Of a stretch of DNA of 64,000 nt, positions 24,958-37,016 are shown piece after piece (positions within the stretch are counted from its first letter, which is position 1; every line of letters starts with the position of its first letter). This DNA comes from Neelides folsomi (taxonomy: Eukaryota > Arthropoda > Collembola > Neelipleona > Neelidae). Below the pieces are notes generated by a model. It searched no databases. It was not told the origin of the DNA and was given only the letters and a program-made list of their open reading frames with translations. The position numbers and the translations under genes were made by a program. The DNA lies in NCBI GenBank assembly GCA_034687125.1, contig JAQGBZ010000157.1, positions 1 to 64,000 of the forward strand, read 5' to 3'.

Positions 24958-27840
24958 GTTAGAAATGTAAAAATCAACTGACACTGAAAATAATATTAGT
25001 ACAATTTTTTAAACAATTTTTTTAAAGATTATACTATATTTAAATTAACTATAAGCTAACTAAAAGACTTAAGATAAGTTTCTAATGATTAGGGCTTTTT
25101 GTAATGTATTTATTTATTAATTTACTAAACTCGGTTTCTTTTTTAATTAAAGGTAATAACCTAATAATAACCCAACGGATTAATTAAATATTTTGATAAA
25201 ATTTTATTTTGAAATATCTTATACTATTCTATTCTAATTCAAAATCAGTGTATCCAATATCTTAAAAGCTTTATTTTTCAATTGCTTTAACGCTTCATTA
25301 CTTGTCCATAAGCTAGAAAATCAATGATTTACCTTTATTTGCATTTAAGATTGTTGATATTTTGAATAGGGCTGTTTGTCAATAATTGTATTTTATTTTG
25401 TATTCAGTAATTTAATTCGTATTAGTCTTATTAGCTTTTCATTTTAACTAAAAAGATTTCAGGGTCATTTCATTTATGTGAATTAAACAAAAGGTTTATT
25501 AGGTATACGAATAATATTTATTATTTATTGTGACATAATAGGTATATTAATCAAAGGTAAAAATTCAAATACATACAATGTCATCATTCTAAGATCTTAT
25601 ATGACAAATTTATTAGAGTAGTACTCAAGTCATGTGTCATACAGGTCATACTCATATTCAAATTAGTTGAGACGATATAATAGTTATTTTTTAAGAAATG
25701 AATCTTTTGATATTAGTGTACAATAGTAGTTTATATAAATTTTAAATAACTCTAGTATTCAAAAAATATTCAACATTGTATAGAGGTGGCATTGTTAAGT
25801 TGACATAATAGGTATTACATTAGGTTATATGTTTCTTCGTTTGCTGATTAATGGCAATTGTGATTACTGATCATTTTTTTGTTTTCAGGTTGGATATTAG
25901 AATGGTAAGGTTCCAATTCCCGTTTGTAAGTAAGTAATATAGTTAGTATTCTCATTGTATCGACCATGACGTCAAGTTTAATTTTTGCAAAAATTGTTAA
26001 AATCCTTTTTTGACTCAATTCATTGTAAATTGTCCCGATCCTTCGATTTAGATATTCTTCTCAAATTACGAGAGTCACTTCGCAAACAAGGTTAGTCATG
26101 TACCTACTATGTATTTATGCCTTAACTACTTACCATTTTTAAATGTAATTGCCTGTAATACCTTCATAGTTGTGCCTTAATTAGCTACTTTAAAATGTAA
26201 ATAATTTATAAAATGTATTTCCTTGAATAACTAAGTTTTTTATTGCCAAAAATTTGTTCTTTTTGACCAAATTCTCGTTATACTTTCTATACAAATAAAA
26301 GCTATTAATTTGTTTTCATTCTGATTCATTCTTAGAATTAAATATTATAAATTCTCAAATATATAATATAATGTCGTTTTAAAATGACGGTTTTCCTTTA
26401 TTGACTACATCCTTTTATAATATAAATTGAATCAATTACACATATTAAATATATTCAACCACCAACATGCTTATTTATACATCATGACTTCAATATACTA
26501 AGTATATAAATAAATATTTAAATTCAACTTTAATTACAATATTTGAAACAATAGTGGATAGTATTTGTTTGAAAATAAAAATTATACATACTCCGATGTG
26601 TACCAAGTTATTTTATGAGTTTTTTAATGCATATTAATATACTTCATGTGAATCATTTTTAGTTTTAAATCAATGCTTTATCTATTTTATAATTGTTAGT
26701 TTTAGGTGGGTACCTATATTATTTATTAAAATTGAGATTCATAAGATGAGATTTATAATCAAATAATCATTATTCATTTATACATTTACTACAAACAGGT
26801 ATTACACCTACACTCTCTAAACTTAAAGTTAATATTTCTATTTCTTATCTAGCCATTTTGTAAATCAAAAACTCTTGAGACTTCTCTAGTCTCGTGGTCA
26901 GCTAGTATTTATAAATAATATATCTTGGGTAGTCGTCAATCATCAATAACAGGTATGAACAAGTTCTTCCATATGCATATGATATTACATAATATCATTA
27001 GCATACACAAGTTCACAGGCCATGTTTAGATGCATAAAATTCGAATATTTCGTATATCATAAGTACAATAATTCATGATACCATACCATATTCTTAAAGT
27101 TGTAAATTGATACACTTACCATAGACTTATAGGTATCCTGTGTGTGTGTGTATAACATACCTCATTAATGTTAAATCTTCAATTACATTTAATATAAAGT
27201 AGTTTTGTACATTTATTAATTCTTGGGTATCTCATCCCTTCTTACACGCGCTTATGTTCCGAATAATGTCAAGTTTAATCGAAGACAATTTCGTAATGAT
27301 TCTTGATATTTATAACACTAGTCGTTTTACTCTTGGAATGAAGATTAGTGAATTACCAGGACTTATGAGGATCATTTGTATATTGAGCAGATGTGGACAT
27401 TAAGACTATTACGTATGTTTGTATTTGTTGTATGTGTATTCTATCTGGCTGGTCATGTTCGAGTTTTCTCATCTTCCTTCCAGTCCAATCTCATCCTCAT
27501 GCCATTTGGAGTTGACATTTGATCCACGACTCATTTTCTCTTTCGGCACGTCTCGATCCAGTTAAAAGGTTCCTTTGCGGTTCAACTTGTCAAAACTTGT
27601 AAATCATAGTTTATTAACAACATCGCAAATACGCAATCAATCTTAATGTACAATAAAGTCACATTATTAGATAATTTTAAATTTACGTAGTACGTTTAAG
27701 ACCATATTCTGTCGATCCAAAAGTAAAATTGACTTACAAGTGAATAGATAAACCTAATAGTGATTGCACTCATTGCACACCCCAAGCGTTTAAATTATTT
27801 GTAGTTGAATTTACCCAAAGATTACTTTCCCTTTGCCAAA
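24958..27840. other. AT-rich intergenic region
   Basis: No convincing gene. Apart from the small exon-like pieces at 25889-25909 and about 26053-26090, it consists of AT-rich sequence, with a short (TG)n run at about 27140-27151 and a somewhat GC-richer stretch at about 27450-27600 that may be promoter sequence for the channel gene. Confidence 0.4.
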
Positions 27841-30722
27841 ATGAACGGGAAACTCGCGTCTCTGTTCTTTACTTTCGCCATTACAATTTCAATAAGGTAA
27901 GATTTTTTAATTGAAATGGAAATGAGCCAATTGTACCATATAATATACACATTTTTCACACACTGTAAATACATAAATAAATAAATATTTGATTTAAGAA
28001 GAAATTGTTAATTAAAGTTTTGCGTTAGTTCTGCAACAAAGGAGTATTCTCAGTTACTTGATTTGATTATGGCAAATTATGATAGAAGAGTCCGCCCTTA
28101 TTATCAAGGTTTGTACTTTGTTAAACTTTGGCCGATTCTCATTAGATTTGTTCTTTTGCTTTACATAAAGATAAACCGTTGCAAGTAGACGTTAACGCTT
28201 ACATCTTGGATTTCTTCAACATTGATGAATCTTCACATGTGAGATGCGTTATTTGATTATAAATTATTTATTCATGCTCTTTAAATACATACATATTTCA
28301 TTGGAAAACATAAGTAGCGTATTGAAAACATTTAGAATATTAATTCTAACAGACGTTGTTTGATTAATTAACTAATTAAGATTTGAGAATTTAAATATTT
28401 TATTTCCTTTTTATATAACAGGAGTTTAGCGTTCAACTCTACTTTCGCCAGTGAGTAAATGAACTATACCAACCTCTACAATACTAATGCTCATATTATA
28501 CGATACGATCGTATTTATGTATAATTATCAATTCCATTTGATCATTTATGATGATCTTTATAGACATTGGAGAGATCCTAGATTGAACTTTTCCGGAATT
28601 GCTAAAAATATTGATCGAATCTCTGTAAGAATAACAATTTATAATATTAGAACTAAATTAAATAGGATAAAAGGCAATTAAATGTAATTGGGTGAGGATT
28701 GAATCAAGTTGTGTGAATAATAGCTCGATCCAGAAAACGCCAAGAAAATTTGGATTCCCGATACTTTCATTCTGAACGAGCGGAAATCATCCATCCATGC
28801 ACTGACAACTCTGAATGAATTTACCAAGATTGAACCCAACGGCCAAGTTCTTCGATCTTCCAGGCAAATGAGTTTTTCATTCACATCTCTAAAATGATTC
28901 TTGGTCTGTCGGTCATAAAGATCTCTTAAAGTTCAACTATCACAAATTAATTTTATTGCCAGATTGAGTGTAACGGCTTCGTGTAAAATGACACTGTATT
29001 ACTTCCCTTTCGACAAGCAGACGTGTACACTTGAAATTGAAAGCTGTAATAAAAATGCTCTTAAATATTAATGTTCACCACACGAAGATCTCCATTAATA
29101 AATGGTCCATTTCCTCAATCATTCATTGTCTTTAATTGAATAGATGGCTTCACAGCTTCGGACTTCTTCTACAAGTGGAAGGATGGGAAAAAGTCAATTG
29201 GCATTTCTGAAACCGTTTCTTCCCTCAATTTTGCTCTTAAGGGTTTCAACACCAAAGAAAGTATCGCTTCCGTTTCAACAGGTGAATCATATGAATTTAA
29301 CACTTGTAAACTAATGGTAAGTATGAATGTAATGTATTATTTTCATTCAAGATTTATTAATTTTCAAATTATAAATATGAAATACATTTTAACGGATATT
29401 TAAAGGAAACTATTCAAGACTCGCAATGGAATTCTTCCTTGTAAGAGAGAAAACGAAATATATTCAGGACATCTATTTCCCTATCATCGTCTTAACTCTT
29501 TTATCATTTATCACACTTTGGACTGGAACTCTGCAATCAAGAGTTCAAATGAGTGTTTTAATTGTATGGTGAAAATTTTGTAATTAATAATTATTTATCT
29601 AAAATAGCTATGAACTTGGCTATGAACTGTCATAATTCTCATAATGCGGTTACAGATATAATAATATAATTGACCTTATAAATCGTTTATTATAGATGAT
29701 CGCGATGATCCTTTTTACTGGATTTATTTCAAACACTTTACCCAGAGCTTCCTATCAAACTGCGCTTGATATGTATCTTTTCATCTGCATCAATTTGAGT
29801 TTCAATGTCGTTCTCGGTATAATATGACAAAAATTAGATAACTCATTTTTATTCTAATACTTAAAATGGTGTATACATAGTGTGCCTTGGCATATGTCAA
29901 TAATGTGGAATATTCTGATATACCAATATTGAGGATTATTTATGTCATAATGTTTCATTTCATTTTAGTAAACATCCTTTTGGAGTATTTTTATTCTTCA
30001 AACAAAACTGAGGCAAGTATTAAGCAATATATACAGGGTGTTTCATAAAGTACGCATCATTTTCAAATGACGAGCCATTGAAAATGATGCGTACTTTAAG
30101 AAACACACTGTATATTTAACTATATAGTTAATAATCTCAATTCATAAGATACATTCATTGAGGCATCAATTACATTTTTCAATTAATCTCCAATTCAATG
30201 AACAATGAAGTAATTTAATATTTCCTTAAATGCTACCTATAAAGAAAATTCAAATGCGCGGAATGGGACCAAACGATAATAGAAATAATGGAGATGATGA
30301 AATGAAAGAATCCCTTTGCGACGATTTTCAAACACCGATGGTTAAAAGTCGTACTCAAGAAATTATTTACGGGTGAATTTACAATGAATGAATTATGATA
30401 AATAAATTAACATTATCGATTAAGTGTTAAGTACAATTTTGTATTTTAGCATTTGCGTGAAGTCGAAAGTGTCTCTCCCAGTCTCATTTTTGGTAAGCAA
30501 AAGACTTTTTATACAGATATGTACTATGTATATTAATATTTAGGTACTTATCTTAAGTATCGTTATATAATTTTCAAATATCGATCCATTAATTAAAGTT
30601 TAACCAAAATGATTCTAATAATGAAATTACTACAGGTCATAAACGTTATTTATTGGATGGTTGTTCTGATCGGATCGAGTGGATTTCCAGAAGATTTCCT
30701 CATCCGGGAAGATCATAGCTAA
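27841..30722 (+). CDS. Cys-loop (pentameric) ligand-gated ion channel subunit, GABA/glycine-receptor-like
   Basis: Plasma-membrane neurotransmitter-gated channel subunit. Fourteen exons: 27841-27896, 28029-28108, 28171-28238, 28422-28450, 28564-28624, 28724-28863, 28963-29045, 29144-29281, 29406-29563, 29696-29816, 29969-30012, 30245-30372, 30450-30492 and 30636-30722, giving 411 residues. It has a signal peptide (about 1-19). Ligand-binding domain landmarks are YDRRVRPY, FRQHWRDPRLNF and WIPDTFILNE, then the Cys-loop C152-x13-C166 (SCKMTLYYFPFDKQTC) and loop C TGNYSRLAMEF. M1 is about 242-259, M2 about 264-286, M3 about 293-315, followed by a short cytoplasmic loop of about 55 residues, then M4. 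M2 aligns without gaps to anion-channel M2, but the usual Pro-Ala-Arg is Gln-Ser-Arg and the pore threonines are absent. Introns 6 and 11 begin with GC. The agonist is unknown. Confidence 0.88.
30034..30110. mobile_element. Tiny palindromic MITE in channel intron 11
   Basis: A 77-bp near-perfect hairpin starting CAGGGTGTTTC and ending CACACTG, flanked on both sides by TA. The arms are about 34 nt with about two mismatches and a loop of about 8 nt. TA target duplication and CAGGG termini fit a Tc1/mariner-type non-autonomous element. It sits in the intron that starts with GC (30013). Confidence 0.75.
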
Positions 30723-31086
30723 ATCAAATGATTTCCCATTTACTCAAAAATTTGCCAAATTAAAAAACAAAAGTTTAAAGATGCAACATAAATGGTTCAA
30801 TACATTTAAGGTTCTTAAGTAAATCTTGATCCCATATAAGAATGAAAAGTCTTAATTCAAACATGTAAGATATTCCCTGTAATATAAATATGAGCAAATT
30901 ATTAGGTTGTGAGATTCACACTAGGTTGTTTAATCAGTTTAAAAGATCGATTTCCATTAACAAAACACTGCTTTAAAATATAATGAAAGATTAACGAATC
31001 ATGACGCTTTAAAATTACAAATTTTGAGACATTTTACAATCAATAAATTTATTTAATAAACACTTCAAAACTTTATTCTTAATGAC
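30723..31086. other. 3' flanks of two convergent genes
   Basis: Between the channel stop and the stop of the acidic protein gene. AT-rich, no coding signal. AATAAA-like signals are present for both strands. Confidence 0.4.
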
Positions 31087-31592
31087 TTATTCTACATCCT
31101 TTTCTTCGTCATCTACTTTATCATCATCTTCTTTATCGTCTTCGTTATCATCTGCCTCACCTCTCCATTTGGTTTCATTGTTGTCTCCATTGTCGGCTCC
31201 TTCGTTCTCGTTGTTATCGCCAGCATCACCATTGTCGGCATCTTCTACGTCTCCCTCTTCTCTCCATTTGGTCTCGTTGTCTCCAGCGTCGGCTCCTTCG
31301 TTCTCGTTGTTATCCCCAGCATCACCATTGTCGGGATTATCGTCCATGTCTCCAGCATCTCTCCATTTGCCTTCAATATTTTCCTCGTTGTCTCCATTGC
31401 TCTGCTCCAACTTTTCTATATTCAAAATAAGATGTAAAGGGGAAATCATTATTAAAATTTAATCAAACCTTCATTTCCTTCTTGAACTGGTGCTTTTACT
31501 AAGAGTGCTTCTTCATTTGGTGCAGAGAAAGATGTGGAAATGTTCAATAAAAGAACAAGACCCGCTCCAAAAAGTAAAGTACTGAATTGCAT
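31087..31592 (-). CDS. Secreted acidic Asp/Asn/Glu-rich repeat protein
   Basis: Two exons, 31469-31592 and 31087-31415, in phase, encode 150 residues. A signal peptide covers about the first 23 residues (MQFSTLLFGAGLVLLLNIST). The mature protein is almost entirely Asp, Glu, Asn and Gly with no cysteine. It contains a diverged internal repeat whose unit includes GDAGDNNENEGAD and ends with ET-KWR; the KWR block occurs three times. The C-terminus is nearly all Asp/Glu/Lys. Such composition is seen in calcium-binding, matrix, mucus or cuticle-associated secreted proteins, but no family can be named. A TATA box lies about 95 bp upstream of the ATG. The serine-rich frame on the opposite strand is an artefact of the acidic codons. 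Confidence 0.75.
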
Positions 31593-32331
31593 CTTGCTAT
31601 TTTTGTGGAGGTCTAACTGACAATGTGAATGTAAAATTGAAGTGGTTTGAAGTTTAAAGTAAAGAAAAATATGCTTTACTCCTTTATATAAAGGAATTAT
31701 GAAGACGTCAGTGACAGTGAAACTTTTCAAAATACGAACAATTCTTTTCATTCTTCAAAACTAAAAAAGACCTTGGTTAAAAGTTTTAAAGATAACCGTC
31801 ATCATTTTCCATACAAGTCACATAAAAAGGATGATAAATGGAAAATTTAACAAAACCTAAACCTCCAATAACCATTTCCACTTCACATTTTGCTGTCTAG
31901 CTAGTAATAAATCGTCAATTACCAGCATGACGCTTTTTAAGAAAAACATGTTTTACGTTTGAAATAAAATTTGAAATTTTGTATAGGTAAATAACTTTTT
32001 AAAAACACCCATTTATATTGACCCTTGAAATATTTGCATAATTTCTTTTAAGTATAATTTTGTTAAGGATGCTAGATGCCAAGTCTTTGTGTCTTTGTTG
32101 TTTTACTTCAATGTAAATTCACATTCATGTGTGTAAGTTATGCATACGCATACCTGCTTGTATGATAGAATGAAGAGCATATAAAAATGTACGAACGACA
32201 AACTCATAATTTTATTAAAGAAATAATGCACCATTATTGTATTCTGATATTGCAAAACTCATTTCCAATCAATCCATGATTTCGTTAATAAATATGTTAC
32301 AAATATATATGAGTACGAAACGTAACATAAA
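31593..32331. other. Intergenic region
   Basis: Contains the 5' flank of the acidic protein gene and the 3' flank of ACOX3 (both minus). Apart from the TATA box, nothing notable. Confidence 0.4.
31683..31690 (-). promoter_or_regulatory. TATA box of the acidic secreted protein gene
   Basis: TATATAAA on the minus strand, 91-98 bp upstream of the start codon. With a start site about 30 bp downstream this leaves a 5'UTR of roughly 60 nt. Predicted from sequence and position. Confidence 0.5.
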
Positions 32332-35174
32332 TTAAAGCTTTGGTTTCATATGTTGTACAACTTCTTTCCACCATTTTGGTCTTTCAAGTCCTCCGGGAGT
32401 TTGTGACATTACTTGCTGAAGATTTTTATATACAAGTCCATCGGATTTCCCGAGAACAGAATTCAAAATGAAATCAGGAGGAGCAATTGAATCTGCCAAT
32501 GCCACAGCATCACATTTGAGAACAAGACAAAGTTCTAAAATAGCTTCCCTAATTAAAGATGCCGGTTGAGGCCCAACGACGTAACCTCCTTGGTAAAGTG
32601 TAGCAAGATGTTTTTCAAGACTCCAAAGCCCATAAAGGAGTAAAAGCTTTCGAAGAACTGATGAGATTTCCACTGGTAAATCTCCCTCCACGAATTTGTT
32701 AAATCTCTCCAACATGAAATGTTCAATGTACACCAAGGACAAAGTTCTTGCATTGTAAACTTGTGAGTCGTTCTTTGATGTAAAAGCATCTTTGCCTGAT
32801 TGTTGTGATGAATGGAATTTCTCCGATGTGGTTTGCATAAGCCAACAAACGAGCCATTTATACGCATCGAGAATCTTCTTAGGATTCAAAAGTTCCTTTA
32901 CTGATTTAGAGTCAAACTTTGTTTTCAGAATGTTGGGGGCATTTGGAATGAAGCTGATTGATCCAAGTGGCGTTACAATTTGGTCTCTTTTTGGATTTGA
33001 CCAAATGCTAATGAGCCAATTGCTCGTTTGTTCGAGCAATACATTGTTGTCCCCTTCGTAGGTGCAATTGGCATCATTGTCGTTTCTTAGTTGTCCCATT
33101 CCAGCAGCTCTTAAATATCCATGTCCGCCACATGCTTCTCTGCATTCTTGAATTGCGTCTCGGGCCAACCAACCACCGAGTGGTTTTCCTGAAGATGAAA
33201 TTGCGTGGATTTCTTGGCCGGCTATTGCCATTTCGTCCGGGCACTTTTCGCCGGTTATGGTGTAAATTACAAATTGAACATAGTCTCTGAAAAATGTATC
33301 GCCGAAATGTTTAACTACGTAGCTCGCTGCCAAATATGGAAACAATCTCCATTGTTGCATCTGATATTCAATTACAGGAAACTCGACATTGTCAATTCCG
33401 AATTGCCTTCGTACAGCAGAGTATCGAATAGCGATTGGCAATACTTTGCAGATATTTGCACTGCACATTGTAATAATTCCAACGCGGGCTAAAACGAAAA
33501 ATGTTGTCATTTGTAATGAATTAATAATTAAATAAATCAATAAATTATCATTTGCAAATTAAAAGCTTCGTACCAGCAGAAAGATTTCCCAACGAAGAGC
33601 CTAAAAATTCAATAAAAAAATCAATATTAGCTTATCATTTGAATATATCAATTTTAGTAAATTCGATGTATTTAAAATGTGAACTATAAGATTATACAAA
33701 TAGCTAACCGAATCTTTTATTGGGATCTTTGAAAGGCGAAATATATTTTCCATCAATTGTAACGTCTCCTGTTTTATTCAAAAGGGCGTCTTTAGGAATC
33801 ACGTAATTATCGAACATCATGTACCTGTTAAGTTTAAAATGCTTTTTAATTTAAATATTCTTGTTAAAGGATATTGACTACCTAATTAATACTATAAAGC
33901 AGATTCGAATCATACCCATTATCCAAACCATTTAGCCCGAGCTTTGGTCCCATATCACCAATCATGACTCCAGGAAAAGTTATCAAAGTATTTTTATCAC
34001 GAATTTGAACAATGAATGTATGAAGGCCATGACATTGTCCATCGGGAGTGTAAAGTTGAGCAAATAAAACAGCATGTGTCGCCGTTTTCCCTATTTAAAA
34101 CAAATATTATGAATTTTAATATTTCGAAATTAAAAATTTCAATAATTGATACATGTAAATATACATGCGAATTACTCGTTGTTGTCATTATTATGACAAT
34201 TTCCATCAAATAAAAATAATTTCGCTGGATTTCCAAAGTTCAAAATGATTTTTCTTACCTAAATTCCCTGCCCAGCACTTTGCAGCTTCAAAGTCGGGAG
34301 TGTGAAGTATAAACTTTTGAATTGTTGGATCGTAAGTAGCCGTAGTTCGCATCCCTCTTGTATTTGTCCCATGACTAATTTCAGTTAATGAAAAGCATCC
34401 AAGTATCTAAAAGAGTTTAAAAAAATTTCACACATGAAAATAATGTCAATTGTAATTGCATCACAAAATAAAATATAGTTTTTGATACCTCTTCGTTTTG
34501 CGAAGCTTCGACAAAATTGTAATGTTTTCCCGATCCAGCACCTCTAATTGAATTTTTGAATAAATCAAAAGTCAAGCTTCGTTTGGATGCCACACTCCAG
34601 TCATAATTTCCAAGAGCAATTGTTAAAGCATTATTCTATCAAAACAAAAAACCTTTAGCAAAACAAAAACAAATGTCGGTATTTAGCAGATTGTAAATTA
34701 TAATAAACATTTTAAACTTAGGTAAGTTATAAAAGTTAGCTAACTAGAAATGGATCAGGTCCGAGTCCTTCATCCTGGAGAAATTTATAACTTTGGATTC
34801 GAAGGACTCGAAGCATTGTGAGTTCTCGTGCTTCTTCCATCGACGGCTCATATGGACTATGTGCGAATAAAGGATCTTCTTCGAGTGTTTTCCAAACATG
34901 ATTCTAAAATGAATATAAAATGTTTAATTCAACAATTTCAAATAAAATATTTATAATATAATGATGTTGATAAATAAATATAAATATAAAGCACCTTAAA
35001 TCTGATAATGTTTTCATTCTCTAAAACCAATTTCATCGTTTTCCAGTCAAATGTTGCCTTTTTCCTATAGACGTCTAATGGACCCGGATGAAAATCTTTA
35101 AAGAGTTCATCAGACGAATTGACTAAACTTTTCGTGAGCTCTGACGTCCCAGAAAACATTGTATTCATTGACAT
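32332..35174 (-). CDS. ACOX3: Peroxisomal acyl-CoA oxidase 3 (branched-chain type)
   Basis: FAD-dependent oxidase that introduces the 2,3 double bond into long or branched acyl-CoA and makes hydrogen peroxide, the first step of peroxisomal beta-oxidation. Eight exons: 34995-35174, 34745-34903, 34489-34635, 34259-34406, 33916-34090, 33709-33824, 33574-33600 and 32332-33488. They give 702 residues, against about 700 in human ACOX3. Landmarks are [20 protein letters not shown] (flavin-side), [19 protein letters not shown], the arginine-rich [23 protein letters not shown], and [20 protein letters not shown] with the expected catalytic glutamate in YEGDN. The last sequence block ([14 protein letters not shown]) matches ACOX3 rather than ACOX1. 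It ends in PKL, a variant of the SKL peroxisomal signal. Exon 7 is only 27 nt. Confidence 0.95.
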
Positions 35175-36195
35175 TTTGATAACTTCAGTTCAGCCTCCAA
35201 GAATCTATAAAGATCACAATAATAATTATGTCCTCATGTTGAAGAATTAGATTAATTGAATAATTTTTAATCCTTTGACAAAATATTCAAATAAAAAGAC
35301 GAACACTTACCCTAATTTGTTTGGTAGTGGAAGTTGTTAATGTGGGTTGGACTTGTTAACTACTTTGACCCAAAGTGAAGTAGGTAGGTAGAGTAGGCTC
35401 CTTGTCCTTATCTTATCTACTTTGAAAAGCTAGTTATAATGTCAAAATTGAATATGTCTGTACATAACATGTATGACGGATGAAAAGGGTCCTATCATGC
35501 AAAATGCGATATATCCCAGTTTATCGAAGAAATACAATGGAAAGTCAATGATGATGTAAATATATCATTCAATTGGAATTATAATTTTACAAGTAAATTA
35601 TAAAATAAGGGTATATAGTTATACCTTTATACCTATAATTATAACGATAATTTTAATAAGTTATTGTGTTTTGAATTGGGATTTTAGATCCCAAAAATAA
35701 TGTCTTATTTTTTAGAGTATTCGCATGCTAAAGTCATTGCGAACCGCGGTTCTTGAACACAGCCCCATTTATTCCAATTTCAATTCCAAATCCGAGTGCC
35801 AAAGTGCCAAACTGATTCCAAAGATAACTAAAAGAAAGATCCTAAGTTCTAAGTTCAATCAAAATCAAGTCCAAGATCAAAATCCACCCAATTCCATTAC
35901 TTATAATAAATACACCATTATAATAAAGTACTACCAATATCAATACAATACTCAATACGGCAATACATACATACTTTTACCAGAATGGAGAAATGAACAG
36001 ACTGAACTAATCGTTGATTGTTTAATTTTTTTCTAATTTTAATTGAGTTCATAAAGATTTATAGTATTAGATTTAAAATATAATAATCTTAGAATAATAT
36101 TGGATGGATAGATTTGCTGTGATATATGAGTCGAACAAAAATTCCATAATTTGAATATTTACATTGTTAGTAAAAATTCGACCGCGTTGAGAAGA
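35175..36195. other. Divergent intergenic region ACOX3 / CCDC28
   Basis: Promoter space for two divergent genes. It contains a TAGGTAGGTAGAGTAGG simple-sequence tract at about 35383 and a low-complexity AAATCAAGTCCAAG-like stretch at about 35850-35900. The acceptor TTGTTAG at about 36167-36173 suggests a 5'UTR intron for CCDC28. An open frame at 35725-36036 is low-complexity and not credited. Confidence 0.4.
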
Positions 36196-36783
36196 ATGTC
36201 AAATCCTCTTCATTATACTCCAATTGGCCTGACCAGTGGTGTCGTGACTGGAAGAACCAGAACACCTCAATCAACGGGACCTGTTGAACCCCCAGGTCAC
36301 TCTTTTCTCTCTCCAGGAACTGAAGTGAAAAGTATGGAAAAGGCTTTAATCTCTTTGCTCAACTCATTCCAATCGGGAGAATTAAGCGCTTTTGGTAAGT
36401 TATAACATAGCAAGGCTTTAAAATAGAGTTTTTCGTATTCATCATTCATTTTAATGTTTATGACATAATTTAATTGTAAATTATAGGTCCAGGAAGATCG
36501 CTAGAGACAATGGAAGCCATAAGAGCAAAACAGGAAGGTCTCGCCAGGCTCCATTTCGATTTGGGATCAGCAAAAGTAATTTAATTACCCTAAATTATAC
36601 AATTCAACAAATGTCGCCATAAATCATAATTACATTAATTTAATTAATATAAATAAAATTTCTTTATAGCAAGAAGGGGACTCTTCTCAGATTTGGCTTT
36701 CGGAAACGGATCAAAATAAACTTGTTGCTGGATTAAGAGAACTGTCCGTTGAGATTGAAAAACTTCATGAAACTTCCAGCTAA
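36196..36783 (+). CDS. CCDC28: Coiled-coil domain-containing protein 28 family
   Basis: Three exons, 36196-36394, 36487-36575 and 36670-36783, in phase, encode 133 residues. The central block SMEKALISLLNSFQSGELSA, the following AFG, and the downstream METMEAIRAKQEGLARLHFDL-type helix are characteristic of the CCDC28A/B family. In vertebrates CCDC28B modulates BBSome-dependent cilium formation and mTORC2; the role in arthropods is not known to me. The N-terminus (HYTPIGLTSGVVTGRTRTP) is unstructured and the C-terminus is an amphipathic helix. The start at 36196 was chosen because upstream codons look like 5'UTR; an in-frame ATG at 36151 is possible. Only 233 bp separate its stop from that of the convergent SON gene. 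Confidence 0.8.
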
Positions 36784-37016
36784 AATGAGAATTATGCTCA
36801 AATGTTGATTTTATAACTTTTGTTAATTTTATTTAAGATAAAAACGAATAACACGCAATAAAATCACAATCATAATAATAAAATATACTGACTACGTATA
36901 TAGATATTATTATGTAAGCATTTAACATATAAACATTCAGAGTAAAAATTATTGCAACATTAATACAAATTATCTTATCACATTAAAAAATTCTTGCCAT
37001 TATTCTGAAACATAAA

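Noticed and set aside
29281-29326. Longer exon 8 of the channel ending at the strong donor at about 29319
   Set aside because: That form breaks the phase needed for TGNYSRL in the next exon; the earlier GTGAAT donor restores loop C exactly.
31082-31462. Serine-rich plus-strand frame of 126 codons
   Set aside because: Antisense shadow of the acidic repeat gene; GAY/GAR codons read backwards give Ser and Leu.
35725-36036. 103-codon plus-strand frame upstream of CCDC28
   Set aside because: Low-complexity sequence, no domain; more likely 5' flank.
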